Shown: positions 45,058-56,044, counted from the first letter of the stretch. The stretch is DNA of 64,000 nt from Mycobacterium paraseoulense (GCF_010731655.1 NZ_AP022619.1:3906001-3970000), one strand, 5' to 3'. The notes: generated by a model from the letters alone, not told the origin. Numbers and translations: made by a program.

Positions 45058-46524
45058 TTACTGGAGCGGTACTGCGGTCGGCTTGACCGGCGCCGGAAGC
45101 GCGGTCGCACCCATCAGGTACCGGTCCACCGCGGCGGCCGCGGCCCTGCCTTCAGCTATCGCCCACACGATCAGCGACTGGCCGCGCCCCATGTCCCCGG
45201 CCACGAACACACCGGGAACCGACGTGTCGAAGTCGCCCCCGCGCGCAACGTTGCCGCGGTCGGTGAGCTTGACCTCGAGGTCGGTGAGCAGGCCCTCCCG
45301 TTCCGGTCCGACGAATCCCATGGCCAGTAACACCAGATCGGCCTCGAGTTCGAAGTCCGAGCCCTCGACCTTGACGAACTTGCCGTCCTGCATGGTGACC
45401 TCGTGCGCCTTGAGCGCGGTCACGCGGCCGTCTTCGCCGATGAAGCGCTCGGTGTTCACCGAGAACACCCGCTCGCCGCCCTCTTCGTGCGCCGACGACA
45501 CCCGGTACATCAGCGGATAGGTCGGCCACGGGGTCGACTCGGCGCGCGTGTCCGGTGGGCGCGGCATGATTTCGAATTGGTGCACGATGGTCGCGCCCTG
45601 CCGGTGCGCGGTACCCAGGCAGTCCGCCCCGGTGTCACCGCCGCCGATGATGACGACCTTCTTGCCTTTGGCGGTGATGGGAGGCTGGCCGTCGGGCCCC
45701 AGAACGTCGTCACCCTCCTGCACCCGGTTCCCCCACGGCAGGTACTCCATCGCCTGGTGGATCCCGTCCAGGTCACGACCCGGAATCGGCAGGTCCCGCC
45801 CGGCGGTGGCGCCACCGGCCAGCACCACCGCGTCGAAGTCGGCACGCAACTGTTCGGCGGTGATGTCCACGCCGACGTTGACCCCCGCGCGGAATTCGGT
45901 TCCCTCGGCCCGCATCTGGTCCAGACGCCGGTCGAGGACGCGCTTCTCCATCTTGAATTCCGGAATGCCGTAGCGCAGCAGCCCGCCGATGCGATCCGCC
46001 CGCTCGAAAACGGTGACCGTGTGGCCGGCGCGGGTCAGTTGCTGGGCGGCGGCCAGACCGGCCGGGCCCGAGCCCACCACCGCGACCTTTTTCCCGGTCA
46101 ACTTGTCCGGGGGCAGCGGGACGACAAAACCTTCATCGAAGGCGTGGTCGATGATCTCCAGCTCGATCTGCTTGATCGTCACCGGATCCTGGTTGATGCC
46201 AAGAACACACGCCGGTTCGCACGGCGCCGGACACAGCCGGCCGGTGAAGTCAGGGAAGTTGTTGGTGGCGTGCAACCGTTCGATCGCGTCGCGCCAACGG
46301 CCCCTGCGCACCAGGTCATTCCATTCCGGGATCAGGTTGCCCAACGGGCACCCGTTGTGGCAGAACGGAATCCCGCAATCCATGCAACGGGTCGCCTGCT
46401 CACGCAGGGTGCCCTCGTCGAAGTCCTCGTAGACCTCGTGCCAGTCCTTCAACCGCAGCGGGACGGGCCGACGCTTCGGCAGTTCCCTGTGGGTGTACTT
46501 CAGGAAGCCGCTCGGATCAGCCAT
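45058..46524 (-). CDS. gltD: Glutamate synthase small subunit
   Basis: GltD passes electrons from NADPH through FAD to the large subunit for glutamate formation from glutamine and 2-oxoglutarate. The 488-residue protein has the cysteine-rich N-terminal 4Fe-4S region ([17 protein letters not shown] and [12 protein letters not shown]). The FAD site is [15 protein letters not shown] near residue 149 and the NADPH site is [15 protein letters not shown] near 296, followed by the final FAD motif [15 protein letters not shown]. It is the second gene of gltBD, overlapping gltB by eight bases. The ortholog is Rv3858c. Confidence 0.97.
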   Translation of the reverse strand: MADPSGFLKYTHRELPKRRPVPLRLKDWHEVYEDFDEGTLREQATRCMDCGIPFCHNGCPLGNLIPEWNDLVRRGRWRDAIERLHATNNFPDFTGRLCPAPCEPACVLGINQDPVTIKQIELEIIDHAFDEGFVVPLPPDKLTGKKVAVVGSGPAGLAAAQQLTRAGHTVTVFERADRIGGLLRYGIPEFKMEKRVLDRRLDQMRAEGTEFRAGVNVGVDITAEQLRADFDAVVLAGGATAGRDLPIPGRDLDGIHQAMEYLPWGNRVQEGDDVLGPDGQPPITAKGKKVVIIGGGDTGADCLGTAHRQGATIVHQFEIMPRPPDTRAESTPWPTYPLMYRVSSAHEEGGERVFSVNTERFIGEDGRVTALKAHEVTMQDGKFVKVEGSDFELEADLVLLAMGFVGPEREGLLTDLEVKLTDRGNVARGGDFDTSVPGVFVAGDMGRGQSLIVWAIAEGRAAAAAVDRYLMGATALPAPVKPTAVPLQ

Positions 46525-49500
46525 GCGCGGCCGCCATGATCGCCTTGTCCACGTCGGTGCCGTCGCGCTCGGCTTCCGCGATCGCTTGCAGCACCTTCTT
46601 GTAGTCGCGCGGCATCACCTTGACGAAGTGGCGCAGTTGGGAGCGCCAGTCGGCCAGGATCCGCTGGCCGACAGCGGAATCGGTCGCGTCGACGTGCGCC
46701 TGGATGATTCCGTGCAGGAACTCGGCGTCGTCGGGGTCCACGGTCTCCGTGTCGACCATCTCGATGTTGAGGTTGTCGGGCAGTTCCTCGTTCGGGTCGT
46801 ACACGTAAGCCACACCGCCCGACATCCCCGCCGCGAAGTTGCGGCCGGTCGGCCCGAGAATCACCACCCGACCACCCGTCATGTATTCGCAACCATGGTC
46901 ACCGACGCCCTCGACTACGGCGTGGGCGCCGGAGTTGCGGACGGCGAACCGTTCGCCGACCACCCCGCGCAGGAAGGCCTCCCCGCTGGTCGCGCCGAAC
47001 AGGATCACGTTGCCGCCGATGATGTTGTCCTCGGCCACATAGTCCTGCGGGGCGTTGTCCGACGGCCGGACCACGATCCGGCCCCCGGACAGGCCCTTGC
47101 CCACGTAGTCGTTGGCGTCGCCGTAGACGCGCAAGGTGATTCCCTTCGGTACGAAGGCCCCGAAGCTGTTACCCGCCGATCCGTCGAAGGTGATATCGAT
47201 GGTCCCGTCCGGAAGCCCTTGGCCGCCATAGGCTTTCGTCACCTCGTGGCCGAGCATGGTGCCCACCGTGCGGTTGACGTTGCTGATCGTGGTGGAGAAT
47301 CGCACCGGTTTGCCGGAATCGAGTGCCTCCCGGCTCATCACGATCAACTGCTGATCGAGCGCCTTGTCCAGGCCGTGGTCCTGCCGAGAGCTGCAGTACA
47401 GGTCCTGGTTCATGAAGGCCGACTCCGGCTCGTGCAGCACCGGCGTGAGATCCAACTTGTGCGCCTTCCAGTGCGCGCGGGCCAGGGTGGTGTCCAGCGC
47501 CCCCACCTGGCCGACGGCCTCGTTGAGGGTGCGGAAGCCCAACTGCGCCATGTACTCCCGCACCTCTTCGGCGATGAACATGAAGAAGTTCTCGACGAAC
47601 TCGGGCTTACCGGTGAACCGCTCGCGCAGCACCGGGTTCTGGGTGGCCACACCGACCGGGCAGGTGTCCAGGTGACACACCCGCATCATGATGCAGCCGG
47701 CCACCACCAGCGGCGCAGTGGCGAAGCCGAATTCCTCGGCGCCCAGCAGCGCGGCGATCATCACGTCGCGGCCCGTCTTGAGCTGGCCGTCCACCTGAAC
47801 CACGATCCGGTCGCGTAAGCCGTTGAGCAGCAGGGTCTGCTGGGTCTCGGCCAGGCCCAACTCCCACGGCGCACCGGCGTGCTTCATCGACGTCAGCGGG
47901 GTTGCGCCGGTGCCACCGTCATGGCCGGAGATCAACACCACGTCCGCATGGGCCTTGGAGACACCGGCCGCGACCGTGCCGACCCCGTTCTCGGAGACCA
48001 GCTTGACGTGCACCCGCGCCGACGGGTTGGCGTTCTTCAGGTCGTGGATCAGCTGCGCGAGATCCTCGATCGAATAGATGTCGTGGTGCGGCGGCGGCGA
48101 GATCAGGCCGACACCGGGCGTGGAGTGCCGAACCTCGGCGACCCACGGGTACACCTTGTGTCCGGGCAGCTGGCCCCCCTCACCGGGTTTCGCGCCCTGC
48201 GCCATCTTGATCTGGATGTCGGTGCAGTTCGTCAGGTAGTGCGACGTGACACCGAAGCGCGCGGACGCGACCTGCTTGATCGCGCTCCGCCGCCAATCAC
48301 CGTTGGGGTCGCGGTCGAAACGCTTGACGTCCTCGCCGCCTTCGCCGCTGTTGGATCGCCCACCGAGACGGTTCATCGCGATGGCGAGCGTCTCGTGCGC
48401 CTCGGCCGAGATCGATCCGTAACTCATTGCCCCGGTGGAGAAGCGCTTGACGATCTCGCTGGCCGGCTCGACTTCGTCCAGCGGAACCGGGGGACGCACA
48501 CCGCCGCGGAATTTGAGCAGGCCGCGCAGTGAGGCCATCCGCTCGCTCTGGTCGTCGACCAGGCGGGTGTAGTCCTTGAAGATCTTGTATTGGCCGGTGC
48601 GGGTGGAGTGCTGCAGCTTGAAGACGGTCTCCGGGTTGAACAGGTGGTACTCGCCTTCCCGGCGCCACTGGTACTCACCGCCCACCTCGAGCTCGCGGTG
48701 CGCGCGCTCGTCCCGGCGGTCCAGGTAGGCCAGCCGGTGCCGGGTGGCGACGTCGGCGGCGATGTCCTCCAGGGTGATCCCGCCGATCGGGCAGCTCAGC
48801 CCCGTGAAGTACTCGTCGAGCACCTCCTCGGAGACTCCGACCGCCTGGAACAGCTGCGCGCCGGTGTAGGACGCCAGCGTCGAGATGCCCATCTTGGACA
48901 TCACTTTGAGCACGCCCTTGCCGGCGGCCTTGACGTAGTTGTTCAGTGCCTTCTCGCGGTCTTGCCGATCGACGAAGCCGTCGATCGCGCCACGGTCGAG
49001 CATGTCCTCGATCGACTCGAACGCCAGGTAGGGGTTGATCGCCGCCGCCCCGCATCCGATCAGCATCGCCATGTGGTGCACCTCGCGGGCGTCACCGGTC
49101 TCCGCGACCAGACCCACCTGGGTGCGCGTCCGGTCGCGCACCAGATGGTGGTGCACACCGGCAACGGCGAGCAGCGACGGGATGGGGGCCAGCCGCTCGT
49201 CGGACTCGCGGTCCGACAGGATGATCAGGCGCGCGCCGTCCTCGATCGCGGCCGACGCCTGGGCGCGCACGTCGTCGAGTGCCGCGGCCAGGCCGGCGCC
49301 GCCCTCCGCGACCGGGTACAGGCAGCGAATCACCTTGGACCGCATGCCATGCGGACGCCCGTTGACCTCGTCGTCGGGATTGAGGTTGACCAGCTTGGCC
49401 AGCTCGTGGTTGCGCAGGATGGGTTGCTGCAACGAGATCTGGTGACAGGAGTACTCGGTCGGCGTCAGCAGGTCGCACTCGCCGCCGGTGGTGCCCTGCA

Positions 49501-51112
49501 GGCTGGTCACCACCTCCTCGCGGATGGCGTCCAGCGGCGGGTTGGTCACCTGGGCGAAGAGCTGCTGGAAGTAGTCGTAGAGCATCCGCGGCCGCTGCGA
49601 GAGCACCGCGACCGGGGTGTCGGTGCCCATCGAACCGATCGGCTCCGCGCCGGTGCGCACCATCGGCGACACCAAAAGGTTGAGCTCCTCATAGGTGTAG
49701 CCGAATGTCAACTGCCGCTTGACGAGTCGCTCGTGGGGCATCCGCACGTAGTCGCCCTGTGGCAGCTCCTCGAGGGGAACCAGGTTGCGGTCGAGCCATT
49801 CCTGGTACGGGTGCTCGGCCGCGAGCTCGGCCTTGATCTCCTCATCGGCGACGATGCGCCCTTGGGTGGTGTCCACCAAGAACATCCGGCCGGGCTGCAG
49901 CCGCATCCGGCGGACCACCTTGGCCGGGTCCAGGTCCAGCACGCCGGCCTCGGAAGCCATCACCACCAAGCCGTCATCGGTGACCCAGATCCTGGACGGG
50001 CGCAAGCCGTTTCGGTCGAGCACCGCTCCGACGATGGTGCCGTCGGTGAAGGTGATAGACGCCGGGCCGTCCCAGGGCTCCATCAACGAGGCGTGGTACT
50101 GGTAAAAGGCGCGCCGGGCCGGGTCCATGGAATCGTTGCGTTCCCACGCCTCGGGAATCATCATCAGCACCGCGTGGGCCAGGCTGCGGCCACCCAGGTG
50201 CAGCAGTTCGAGCGCCTCGTCGAACCGCGCGGTGTCCGAGGCGCCCGGCGTGCAGATCGGGAACAGCTTTTCCACGTCGGCTTCCGAACCGAAGACGTCG
50301 GTCTTGATCAACGCCTCGCGGGCCCGCATCCAGTTCTCGTTGCCGGTGACGGTGTTGATCTCACCGTTGTGGGCCACCCGACGGAACGGGTGGGCCAGCG
50401 GCCAGGACGGGAAGGTGTTGGTGGAGAACCGGGAGTGCACGATGCCGAGCGCACTGGTCAGCCGATCGTCCTGCAGGTCAAGGTAGAACGCCTTCAGCTG
50501 CGGGGTGGTCAACATGCCCTTGTAGACCAGGGTCTGACCGGAAAGGCTTGGGAAATAGACGGTTTCGCGACCGGGACCGTCCTGCCCCGGGCCCTTGGTG
50601 CCCAGTTCGTGCTCGGCGCGCTTACGGACCAGGTAACACCGGCGCTCCAGCGTCATGTCGGACGCGCCCGCCAGGAACACCTGGCGGAACGTGGGCATCG
50701 CATCGCGGGACAGCGCGCCCAGCGAGGAGTCGTCGATGGGCACGTTGCGCCAGCCCAGCACGGTCAGACCCTCGGCTTCGGCGATCTTCTCCACCGCGTC
50801 GCAGGCAGCCGCTGCGTCCTTGGACGACTGCGGCAGGAAGGCGATACCGGTGGCGTAGCTGCCCGCCGGAGGCAGCTCGAAGTCGACGACGGACCGCAGG
50901 AACTCATCCGGGACCTGAATCAGGATGCCGGCGCCGTCACCGCTGCGCGGCTCGGCGCCCTGAGCACCCCGGTGTTCGAGGTTGAGCAGCGCGGTGATTG
51001 CCTTGTCCACAATGTCGCGGCTACGACGGCCGTGCATGTCGACGACCATGGCTACCCCGCACGAATCGTGCTCGAACGCGGGGTTGTATAACCCGACGCG
51101 CTTGGGCGTCAT
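46517..51112 (-). CDS. gltB: Glutamate synthase large subunit
   Basis: GltB hydrolyses glutamine and transfers the ammonia to 2-oxoglutarate, using FMN and a 3Fe-4S cluster. The protein is 1531 residues from the ATG at 51112. The amidotransferase nucleophile is Cys18 in [10 protein letters not shown]; unlike many homologs it is not the second residue, so N-terminal processing is expected. The FMN/synthase domain includes [20 protein letters not shown] and [20 protein letters not shown], and the cluster cysteines are in [16 protein letters not shown]. The C-terminal beta-helix has [24 protein letters not shown] at 51130 is an alternative start. The ortholog is Rv3859c. Confidence 0.97.
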   Translation of the reverse strand: MTPKRVGLYNPAFEHDSCGVAMVVDMHGRRSRDIVDKAITALLNLEHRGAQGAEPRSGDGAGILIQVPDEFLRSVVDFELPPAGSYATGIAFLPQSSKDAAAACDAVEKIAEAEGLTVLGWRNVPIDDSSLGALSRDAMPTFRQVFLAGASDMTLERRCYLVRKRAEHELGTKGPGQDGPGRETVYFPSLSGQTLVYKGMLTTPQLKAFYLDLQDDRLTSALGIVHSRFSTNTFPSWPLAHPFRRVAHNGEINTVTGNENWMRAREALIKTDVFGSEADVEKLFPICTPGASDTARFDEALELLHLGGRSLAHAVLMMIPEAWERNDSMDPARRAFYQYHASLMEPWDGPASITFTDGTIVGAVLDRNGLRPSRIWVTDDGLVVMASEAGVLDLDPAKVVRRMRLQPGRMFLVDTTQGRIVADEEIKAELAAEHPYQEWLDRNLVPLEELPQGDYVRMPHERLVKRQLTFGYTYEELNLLVSPMVRTGAEPIGSMGTDTPVAVLSQRPRMLYDYFQQLFAQVTNPPLDAIREEVVTSLQGTTGGECDLLTPTEYSCHQISLQQPILRNHELAKLVNLNPDDEVNGRPHGMRSKVIRCLYPVAEGGAGLAAALDDVRAQASAAIEDGARLIILSDRESDERLAPIPSLLAVAGVHHHLVRDRTRTQVGLVAETGDAREVHHMAMLIGCGAAAINPYLAFESIEDMLDRGAIDGFVDRQDREKALNNYVKAAGKGVLKVMSKMGISTLASYTGAQLFQAVGVSEEVLDEYFTGLSCPIGGITLEDIAADVATRHRLAYLDRRDERAHRELEVGGEYQWRREGEYHLFNPETVFKLQHSTRTGQYKIFKDYTRLVDDQSERMASLRGLLKFRGGVRPPVPLDEVEPASEIVKRFSTGAMSYGSISAEAHETLAIAMNRLGGRSNSGEGGEDVKRFDRDPNGDWRRSAIKQVASARFGVTSHYLTNCTDIQIKMAQGAKPGEGGQLPGHKVYPWVAEVRHSTPGVGLISPPPHHDIYSIEDLAQLIHDLKNANPSARVHVKLVSENGVGTVAAGVSKAHADVVLISGHDGGTGATPLTSMKHAGAPWELGLAETQQTLLLNGLRDRIVVQVDGQLKTGRDVMIAALLGAEEFGFATAPLVVAGCIMMRVCHLDTCPVGVATQNPVLRERFTGKPEFVENFFMFIAEEVREYMAQLGFRTLNEAVGQVGALDTTLARAHWKAHKLDLTPVLHEPESAFMNQDLYCSSRQDHGLDKALDQQLIVMSREALDSGKPVRFSTTISNVNRTVGTMLGHEVTKAYGGQGLPDGTIDITFDGSAGNSFGAFVPKGITLRVYGDANDYVGKGLSGGRIVVRPSDNAPQDYVAEDNIIGGNVILFGATSGEAFLRGVVGERFAVRNSGAHAVVEGVGDHGCEYMTGGRVVILGPTGRNFAAGMSGGVAYVYDPNEELPDNLNIEMVDTETVDPDDAEFLHGIIQAHVDATDSAVGQRILADWRSQLRHFVKVMPRDYKKVLQAIAEAERDGTDVDKAIMAAAHG

Positions 51113-51749
51113 ATGCACCTGACCCTTCACCTGAACGTTTCGAGCGGCGTTAACAGCTGCTTCGATGAGGCCGTACCCGGAGGTTGCGGGCTAAGACCCC
51201 TCGGTCTTGTCTCGATAGGCTGTCCCCCAGGCGGAGACCATCCTGTTGGGGATGCGTCCGTGCAGCTCTGAACGGTGGCCTGGAAACCGGTCTCGACAAG
51301 TCGTAAAACGATATGACAATACCCGCCTGACATGCCAACTTCGTCAAGTCTAACCGCCACCCGGCAGCACCGTAAATTTCGCGGCGGCCGACGGTGGGCA
51401 ACCCCGCCGACCGGCCGTTCCGGGGCTGCCGCCTGCGTCACAGTCGCGCCGCGGTCAGCGGTCCGGTGCGCCGGATACGGGGCCGCCACATGTTTGCTGG
51501 CAACACCCGAGGGAGCATCTGGGGCCCGCGCGCCAGGACGCTCGATCGTGCTCAGCGGGCAGCTCGAGCCGCCCGCGGGCGTACTGCAGTAAGCGCTGCT
51601 AAGTTTGCACGGTGGCGGCGCGAGGCGCGGAGGAGATACTGGACGGGTACTGGTCCCCATCCGGCGCCGGTGGAAGGCCCGTGGCGCTAATCACTGGCCC
51701 CGGACCAACCACATAACCGACGATCGACCGCCTGGCACCCGAGGAGCCC
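51113..51749. promoter_or_regulatory. 637-base region between gltB and the EspI-like gene
   Basis: I see no credible gene. On the minus strand a possible long gltB leader contains a perfect 6-bp stem (AAGACC and GGTCTT at 51193-51208, 4-base loop), with further local hairpins near 51240-51260. An AT-rich segment around 51305-51330 could hold the gltB promoter. The plus-strand promoter of the next gene should lie close to 51750. Confidence 0.4.
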
Positions 51750-52877
51750 ATGAACGTGCGCGACGAATTCCTGCGGGACCGTCTGCGGCCCCCGGGCGGC
51801 GCGCCGCCGCCCCCGCCCGGCCCCCCGGCCATGAGTGCGCCGCCTCCGCCGCACCCGCTCGGCCAGCGCGCCGCACCGCGGCCCCCGTCGGCTTTCCCGC
51901 CCCCGGCGCCACCCCCGGAGCGCCCGCCCTCACCGCCGCAGCACCCACAGGCACCGCCCCAGCGGCCGGCGCCACCGGCCAGCGTCGTGCCCGACCGCGG
52001 CTGGCGGCGCGTTCTGCGGCTCGTGACCTTCGGCCTCGTCAAGCCGGGCCCGTCGCCGGCACAACAGCAGGACGCCCAGTTCGAGGCCGCCATCCGGACC
52101 CGCCTGGTCGGCAACTACAAGGTCGGCGTCCTGGGCAAGGGTGGCGTAGGGAAGACGTCGGTTGCCGCCAGCGTCGGATCCCTGTTCGCCGAACTCCGCA
52201 GGCAAGACCATGTCGTGGCCGTCGACGCCGATACGGCCTTCGGCCGACTCAGCAGCCGCATCGACCCGGGGGCGACGGGGTCGTTTTGGGAACTGACCGC
52301 GGACAAGAACCTGCAGTCCTTCGGCGACGTGGTTGCCCGGGTGGGCCGTAACTCCGCCGGGCTGCACGTGCTCGGCGGCGAGCCCGCGACCGGCCCGCGC
52401 CGCGTGCTCGACCCGGCGATCTACCGGGAGGCCGCGCTGCGCCTCGACCGGCATTTCGCGATCTCGGTCATCGACTGCGGCTCGACGATGGACGCCCCGG
52501 TCACCCAGGAGGCGCTGCGCGATTTGGACGCGCTGATCGTGGTGTCCTCACCGTGGGCGGACGGGGCGAATGCGGCCGCCAGGACCATGGAGTGGTTGGC
52601 CGATCAGGGCTTTGCATCGCTGCTGCAGAACAGCGTCGTCGTGCTCAACGATTCAGACGGCCACGCCGACAAGCGCACGCGGGCGCTGCTGGCCCGCGAG
52701 TTCACCGATCACGGCCGGCCCGTGATCGAAGTGCCGTTCGACCCGCACCTGCGGCCGGGCGGCGTCATCGATGTGAGCCATGAAATGGCCTCTGCGACGC
52801 GGCGGAAATTCCTCGAGGTCACGGCTACTATCGCCGGGTACTTCGCGGCGCGCGCCGAGGATCGGCGGACGGGCTAG
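51750..52877 (+). CDS. EspI-like P-loop ATPase with proline-rich N-terminus
   Basis: This 375-residue protein has a long Pro/Ala-rich N-terminus (residues 13-80), then a MinD/ParA-type ATPase domain with a deviant Walker A motif (KVGVLGKGGVGKTSVAAS, about residues 124-141). DADTAFGRLSSRIDP and IDCGSTMDAPVTQE follow as switch regions. It resembles EspI of ESX-1 and sits in the same place as Rv3860, outside the main locus. An ATP-dependent regulatory role for type VII secretion is plausible but not shown. Its stop shares CTAG with the convergent sigma factor gene. Confidence 0.87.
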   Translation: MNVRDEFLRDRLRPPGGAPPPPPGPPAMSAPPPPHPLGQRAAPRPPSAFPPPAPPPERPPSPPQHPQAPPQRPAPPASVVPDRGWRRVLRLVTFGLVKPGPSPAQQQDAQFEAAIRTRLVGNYKVGVLGKGGVGKTSVAASVGSLFAELRRQDHVVAVDADTAFGRLSSRIDPGATGSFWELTADKNLQSFGDVVARVGRNSAGLHVLGGEPATGPRRVLDPAIYREAALRLDRHFAISVIDCGSTMDAPVTQEALRDLDALIVVSSPWADGANAAARTMEWLADQGFASLLQNSVVVLNDSDGHADKRTRALLAREFTDHGRPVIEVPFDPHLRPGGVIDVSHEMASATRRKFLEVTATIAGYFAARAEDRRTG

Positions 52878-53752
52878 GTGTACTCGGCCACCTGGCCCGC
52901 GCGCGCCGACGGGTCGGCTATGGCCTGGATCTTGACCACGCGGGACCCGCGGATGCTGAGCACGATGACCGCGAAAAGACGGCGCCCGCTGAACGCCAAC
53001 AGGGCCGGCCCCCCGGCAGGGCCGACGACCAATGTCACGCCCGGCCACAGGTAGCGCAGCAGGTTGGTGGCCACCGCCTGTGGCCCGTGGTTGATCTGCG
53101 GCGGCGGCGCGGGGTCGGCGAGGATCGTGCCCACGCCCCACACCGTCGGGTCCAGAACGGCGGCCAGACCGGTGAGGTCACCGTTGGCACATGCGGTGAT
53201 GAATTTGTCGGTGACGAGCTGATGCTCGGCAGACGCGACTGAGTTCGTTTTAGGTTGCGCGGCAAGAAATTTGGCTCGTGCACGCCGCGCCAGCTGACGG
53301 CAGGTGCCGACGGGGCGGCCCACGGTGTCGGAGATCGAGTCGAAAGGGACGCCGAAGACGTCGTGCAGCACGAAGGCGACCCGTTCGGCCGGGCTGAGCC
53401 TGCGCAAGACTTCGAGCAGCGCGGTACGGATCTCGTCGTCGAGGGTGACGCGGTCCGCCGGGTCGGTGCGCTGGGGCGCGGGCAGCTCGCTGACCTCACC
53501 CGGGCGTTCGTAGCGGGCGCGGGCCGAGCGCACCTGGTCGAGGCAGAGCCGGCTTGCCACCACCGTCAGCCAGCCCCGGACGTCCCCGATCTCGTTGATG
53601 TCGGCTCGCGAGAACCGCAGGAAGGCCTCCTGCACAACGTCTTCCGCGTCACCGACATCCCCGAGCATTTGGTAGGCAAGGTTGACCAGATACGGGCGGT
53701 GCTGACGCCAGGCCTCGGCGACCTGGTCGCCCGGTGACTGCGACTCGTTCAT
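52874..53752 (-). CDS. ECF sigma factor with C-terminal SnoaL-like domain (SigI/SigJ type)
   Basis: This 292-residue ECF sigma factor has region 2 (LVNLAYQMLGDVGDAEDVVQ, followed by EAFLRFSRA) near residue 20. Region 4 has a helix-turn-helix (VPFDSISDTVGRPVGTCRQL) near residue 135. A C-terminal SnoaL-like domain (DKFITACANGDLTGLAAVLD) can modulate activity in place of a separate anti-sigma factor. It resembles SigI and the ECF41-like groups, but lacks the WLPEP linker of true ECF41. The divergent NmrA-like gene is its most likely target; ECF41-type sigma factors are usually beside epimerase, oxidoreductase or CMD genes. There is no M. tuberculosis gene at this position. Confidence 0.88.
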   Translation of the reverse strand: MNESQSPGDQVAEAWRQHRPYLVNLAYQMLGDVGDAEDVVQEAFLRFSRADINEIGDVRGWLTVVASRLCLDQVRSARARYERPGEVSELPAPQRTDPADRVTLDDEIRTALLEVLRRLSPAERVAFVLHDVFGVPFDSISDTVGRPVGTCRQLARRARAKFLAAQPKTNSVASAEHQLVTDKFITACANGDLTGLAAVLDPTVWGVGTILADPAPPPQINHGPQAVATNLLRYLWPGVTLVVGPAGGPALLAFSGRRLFAVIVLSIRGSRVVKIQAIADPSARAGQVAEYT

Positions 53753-53862
53753 GACTCTATCGACGATCTGCTGGGGCAAAAAGTTACGGGTTGTCCGGGG
53801 TAACTTTCCCACCTTTCGCCCCGTCCTTGGAGCACATAGAAATTCCCGAAAGGAGCCATGCC

Positions 53863-54705
53863 ATGACCATCGTGGTAACCGGGGCGACCGGCAACGTCGG
53901 GCGTCCCCTCGTCGGCGCACTCGCCGACGCTGGAGTGTCGGTGCGTGCGGTGACCCGCACGCCGGAAGCGGCGGGGCTTCCCCCGGCCGTGGAACTGGTC
54001 GGCTCGGCGGCCGAGGCCCTGCCCGGTGCGTCGGCGGTGTTTCTCAACTCCCGGGCCCTGGGTGATGATCTGGAACCCGTGGTTGCCCAGTGCGTGCGCA
54101 CCGGGGTCACCAAGCTGGTGGCCCTCTCGGCGATCAATGCCGACGACGACTTCTCCCGCCAACCATCCCGCTTCCGCGGGGACCGCAACAAGGAGGTCGA
54201 GCGGCTCGCCGTCGACTCCGGGCTGGCCTGGGTGAGCCTGCGGCCGACGGTCTTCGCGACGAACTTCGCCGGCATGTGGTCACCGCAGATCCGCGCGGGC
54301 GACGTTGTTTTCGGGCCGTACGCCGCGGCTTCGACCGCGCCGATCGTGGAGACCGATATCGCGGAGGTGGCGGCGCGGGCGCTGCTGACCGATGAGCTTG
54401 TCGGGCAGCGCATCCCGCTGACCGGTCCGCAGGCGTTCACCAACGCGGAGCTGGTCGAGCTCATCGGCACCGTGCTGGGCCGACCGCTGCAGTATCGCGA
54501 AATCCCGAACGCCCCGGTGCGTCAACGTTTTATCAGCTTGGGCTTCAGCGCGGACTTCGCCGACGCCTACATCGGCATGCTTGGCGCGACCCTCGATACC
54601 CCCGCGCTGGTCACCCACGACGTGGAGAAGATCCTCGGGCGGCCGGCGCTCCCGTTCGCCCAGTGGGTTGCCGAGCACCGCGGCGTGTTCGCCCGCGCGC
54701 AGTAG
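53863..54705 (+). CDS. NmrA-like NAD(P)-binding reductase/epimerase
   Basis: This atypical short-chain dehydrogenase of 280 residues starts with the nucleotide motif MTIVVTGATGNVGRPLVGAL and an Arg-rich site VRAVTRTPEAAG that suits NADPH. SLRPTVFATNFAGMW and the PLTGPQAFTNAELVELIG block are typical of the NmrA/HSCARG group. The substrate is unknown. The ATG at 53863 has GAAAGGAG upstream, and the gene is divergent from the ECF sigma factor with 110 bases between starts. A Ddn-like gene follows 15 bases later in the same operon. Confidence 0.88.
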   Translation: MTIVVTGATGNVGRPLVGALADAGVSVRAVTRTPEAAGLPPAVELVGSAAEALPGASAVFLNSRALGDDLEPVVAQCVRTGVTKLVALSAINADDDFSRQPSRFRGDRNKEVERLAVDSGLAWVSLRPTVFATNFAGMWSPQIRAGDVVFGPYAAASTAPIVETDIAEVAARALLTDELVGQRIPLTGPQAFTNAELVELIGTVLGRPLQYREIPNAPVRQRFISLGFSADFADAYIGMLGATLDTPALVTHDVEKILGRPALPFAQWVAEHRGVFARAQ

Positions 54706-54720
54706 CGAAGGAGGTCTGAC

Positions 54721-55161
54721 ATGTCCGAACCGCGTCCGCCGCGCTACCTCAAGCCCATGAACAGGGTGATGATGGCCGTCCAACGGCTCGGGATTCCCAC
54801 CGGCCCCGCGATGGTGTTGACAGTGCGCGGCCGCAAGTCGGGCCGGCCCCGCAGCACCCCGATGACGCCGTTCGAATTCGAGGGCGGCCTTTATGTCGTC
54901 GCGGGCTATCCGGGTGCGGACTGGGCGGCGAATGCTCGGGCGGCGGGTACCGGCACGCTCAGCCGCGGCCGGCGGTCACGGGAAGTCCGGATCGTCGAGC
55001 TCTCCGCCGGCGAAGCCCGGCCGGTGCTGCGGGAATTCCCCGCCAAAGTCCCCGTCGGGGTGTCGTTCGCGAAACGGTCCGGGATGGTGCGCGATGGAAC
55101 GGCTGACGAATTCGAAGCACTGGCGGGGCGGCTGGCCGTGTTCCGCTTCGAGCCGGCGTAG
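54721..55161 (+). CDS. Deazaflavin (F420)-dependent nitroreductase-like protein
   Basis: This Ddn/FDOR-A-like split-beta-barrel protein has 146 residues. Characteristic blocks are VLTVRGRKSGRPRSTPMTPF, YVVAGYPGADWAANARAAG and the C-terminal LAVFRFEPA. Such proteins bind F420 and reduce quinones or nitroimidazoles such as pretomanid. It has an excellent GAAGGAGG ribosome site and is co-transcribed with the NmrA-like gene, giving a sigma-factor-linked redox module. Confidence 0.87.
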   Translation: MSEPRPPRYLKPMNRVMMAVQRLGIPTGPAMVLTVRGRKSGRPRSTPMTPFEFEGGLYVVAGYPGADWAANARAAGTGTLSRGRRSREVRIVELSAGEARPVLREFPAKVPVGVSFAKRSGMVRDGTADEFEALAGRLAVFRFEPA

Positions 55162-55256
55162 CGGCCGCCTGCTCGGTCGCCTGAAAGAGAAAGCGCCGCA
55201 GCGGTTTCGGCCACCGCCGCCCGCCGCCGGTCCAGAATCGGCGGCCATGGGCGGGG

Positions 55257-55538
55257 CTAAGCCGACTTCGCCGTCTCGCGCACGGGGTAGCCGTTGCGCT
55301 CGGCCAGCGATCGCAACTGGCGCAGCGCGAACGCGCGCGGGCGGCCACTTTCGGGGATCACCACTCCGGCCCACAAGCCTTCCGCGCCGGGCGACTCCAC
55401 GGCGTCCCGCGCGCACATCCAGCGACGGGGGCAGGCTCGGCAGGCGGCGATGGCCTCGGCGTCGGGCGCAGTCGTCCAACGGTCGGGGTCCCGCGTGCAG
55501 GCGCCGAGTGGGGTGTTGAACAAAGGTATAGCGGTCAT
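55257..55538 (-). CDS. whiB6: Iron-sulphur transcription regulator WhiB6
   Basis: WhiB6 is a 4Fe-4S Wbl protein that senses redox signals and controls ESX-1 genes. The 93-residue protein has the four cluster cysteines Cys14, Cys33, Cys36 and Cys42 (CRACPRRWMC), the turn motif GLWAGVVIPESGR and a basic DNA-binding C-terminus (RAFALRQLRSLAERNGYPVR). The ATG has a GGAGG site nine bases upstream, and the protein is shorter at its N-terminus than the M. tuberculosis annotation. It lies just left of the ESX-1 genes. The ortholog is Rv3862c. Confidence 0.94.
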   Translation of the reverse strand: MTAIPLFNTPLGACTRDPDRWTTAPDAEAIAACRACPRRWMCARDAVESPGAEGLWAGVVIPESGRPRAFALRQLRSLAERNGYPVRETAKSA

Positions 55539-56044
55539 GTCGCTCGTTCCTCCAAAGCATTGCGTTGTGCTTCTATGTCACGCAACGGTATAGCACTAAC
55601 CGCTGCAACGCAACAGTTTTATCTCGGTACCGCCACGGTACCGATCCGCGTCGCGTTGCTGAGGCTTCGACGCGATGGAGCGCTGTCCTCAGAAATTGGC
55701 CGTTGCGCTGGGCTTTTATCGGCGCGGCGGCCCAACTCCCCTTGCTCAGCAGACGGTTACGTAACCGTAGCGTTGAGTGATCCAAGGGCTCGAATCGCGT
55801 CCGAAAGTTGGCGAATCGGCGTATGAAACCGTAGCGCGGCGACGGACCCGGCGCCACGGCATAGCCGGCCGCGGTCCGCCCCAACCGGCCGGGCCGGTGA
55901 ATAGCCGTCGCGTTATCACGACACAGCACCCAGACCGCGCTTCAAAACGTAGCGGTGCGCGATGGAAATCAGGGTGGTGCGACGGTTAGACTGACGAAGG
56001 GCGGAAGGCCCGCCACGCCACCCTCTATCGAGGAATCACCGCTG
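55539..56044. promoter_or_regulatory. 506-base region between whiB6 and the FHA/HTH gene
   Basis: I see no credible gene. Close to whiB6 (55560-55620) the sequence carries several GTTGCGT/ACGCAAC half sites in both orientations, a plausible regulator cluster. Further right, GTAGCG recurs at about 55769, 55832 and 55950. In M. tuberculosis the whiB6 promoter is a target of PhoP and EspR. I cannot assign which protein binds here. Confidence 0.45.

Noticed and set aside
48590..51091. An 833-codon open frame opposite gltB
   Set aside because: The gltB frame on the other strand is conserved throughout; the antisense product has no recognisable domain and is compositionally biased.
53780..53825. 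An ECF41 consensus promoter before the NmrA-like gene
   Set aside because: TGTCCGG and CGTC strings are present but their spacing is too long for the known consensus, so I do not call it.
55777..55989. A 70-codon frame upstream of the FHA/HTH gene
   Set aside because: It has no ribosome site, a random-looking composition, and overlaps a region of repeated GTAGCG strings that looks regulatory.
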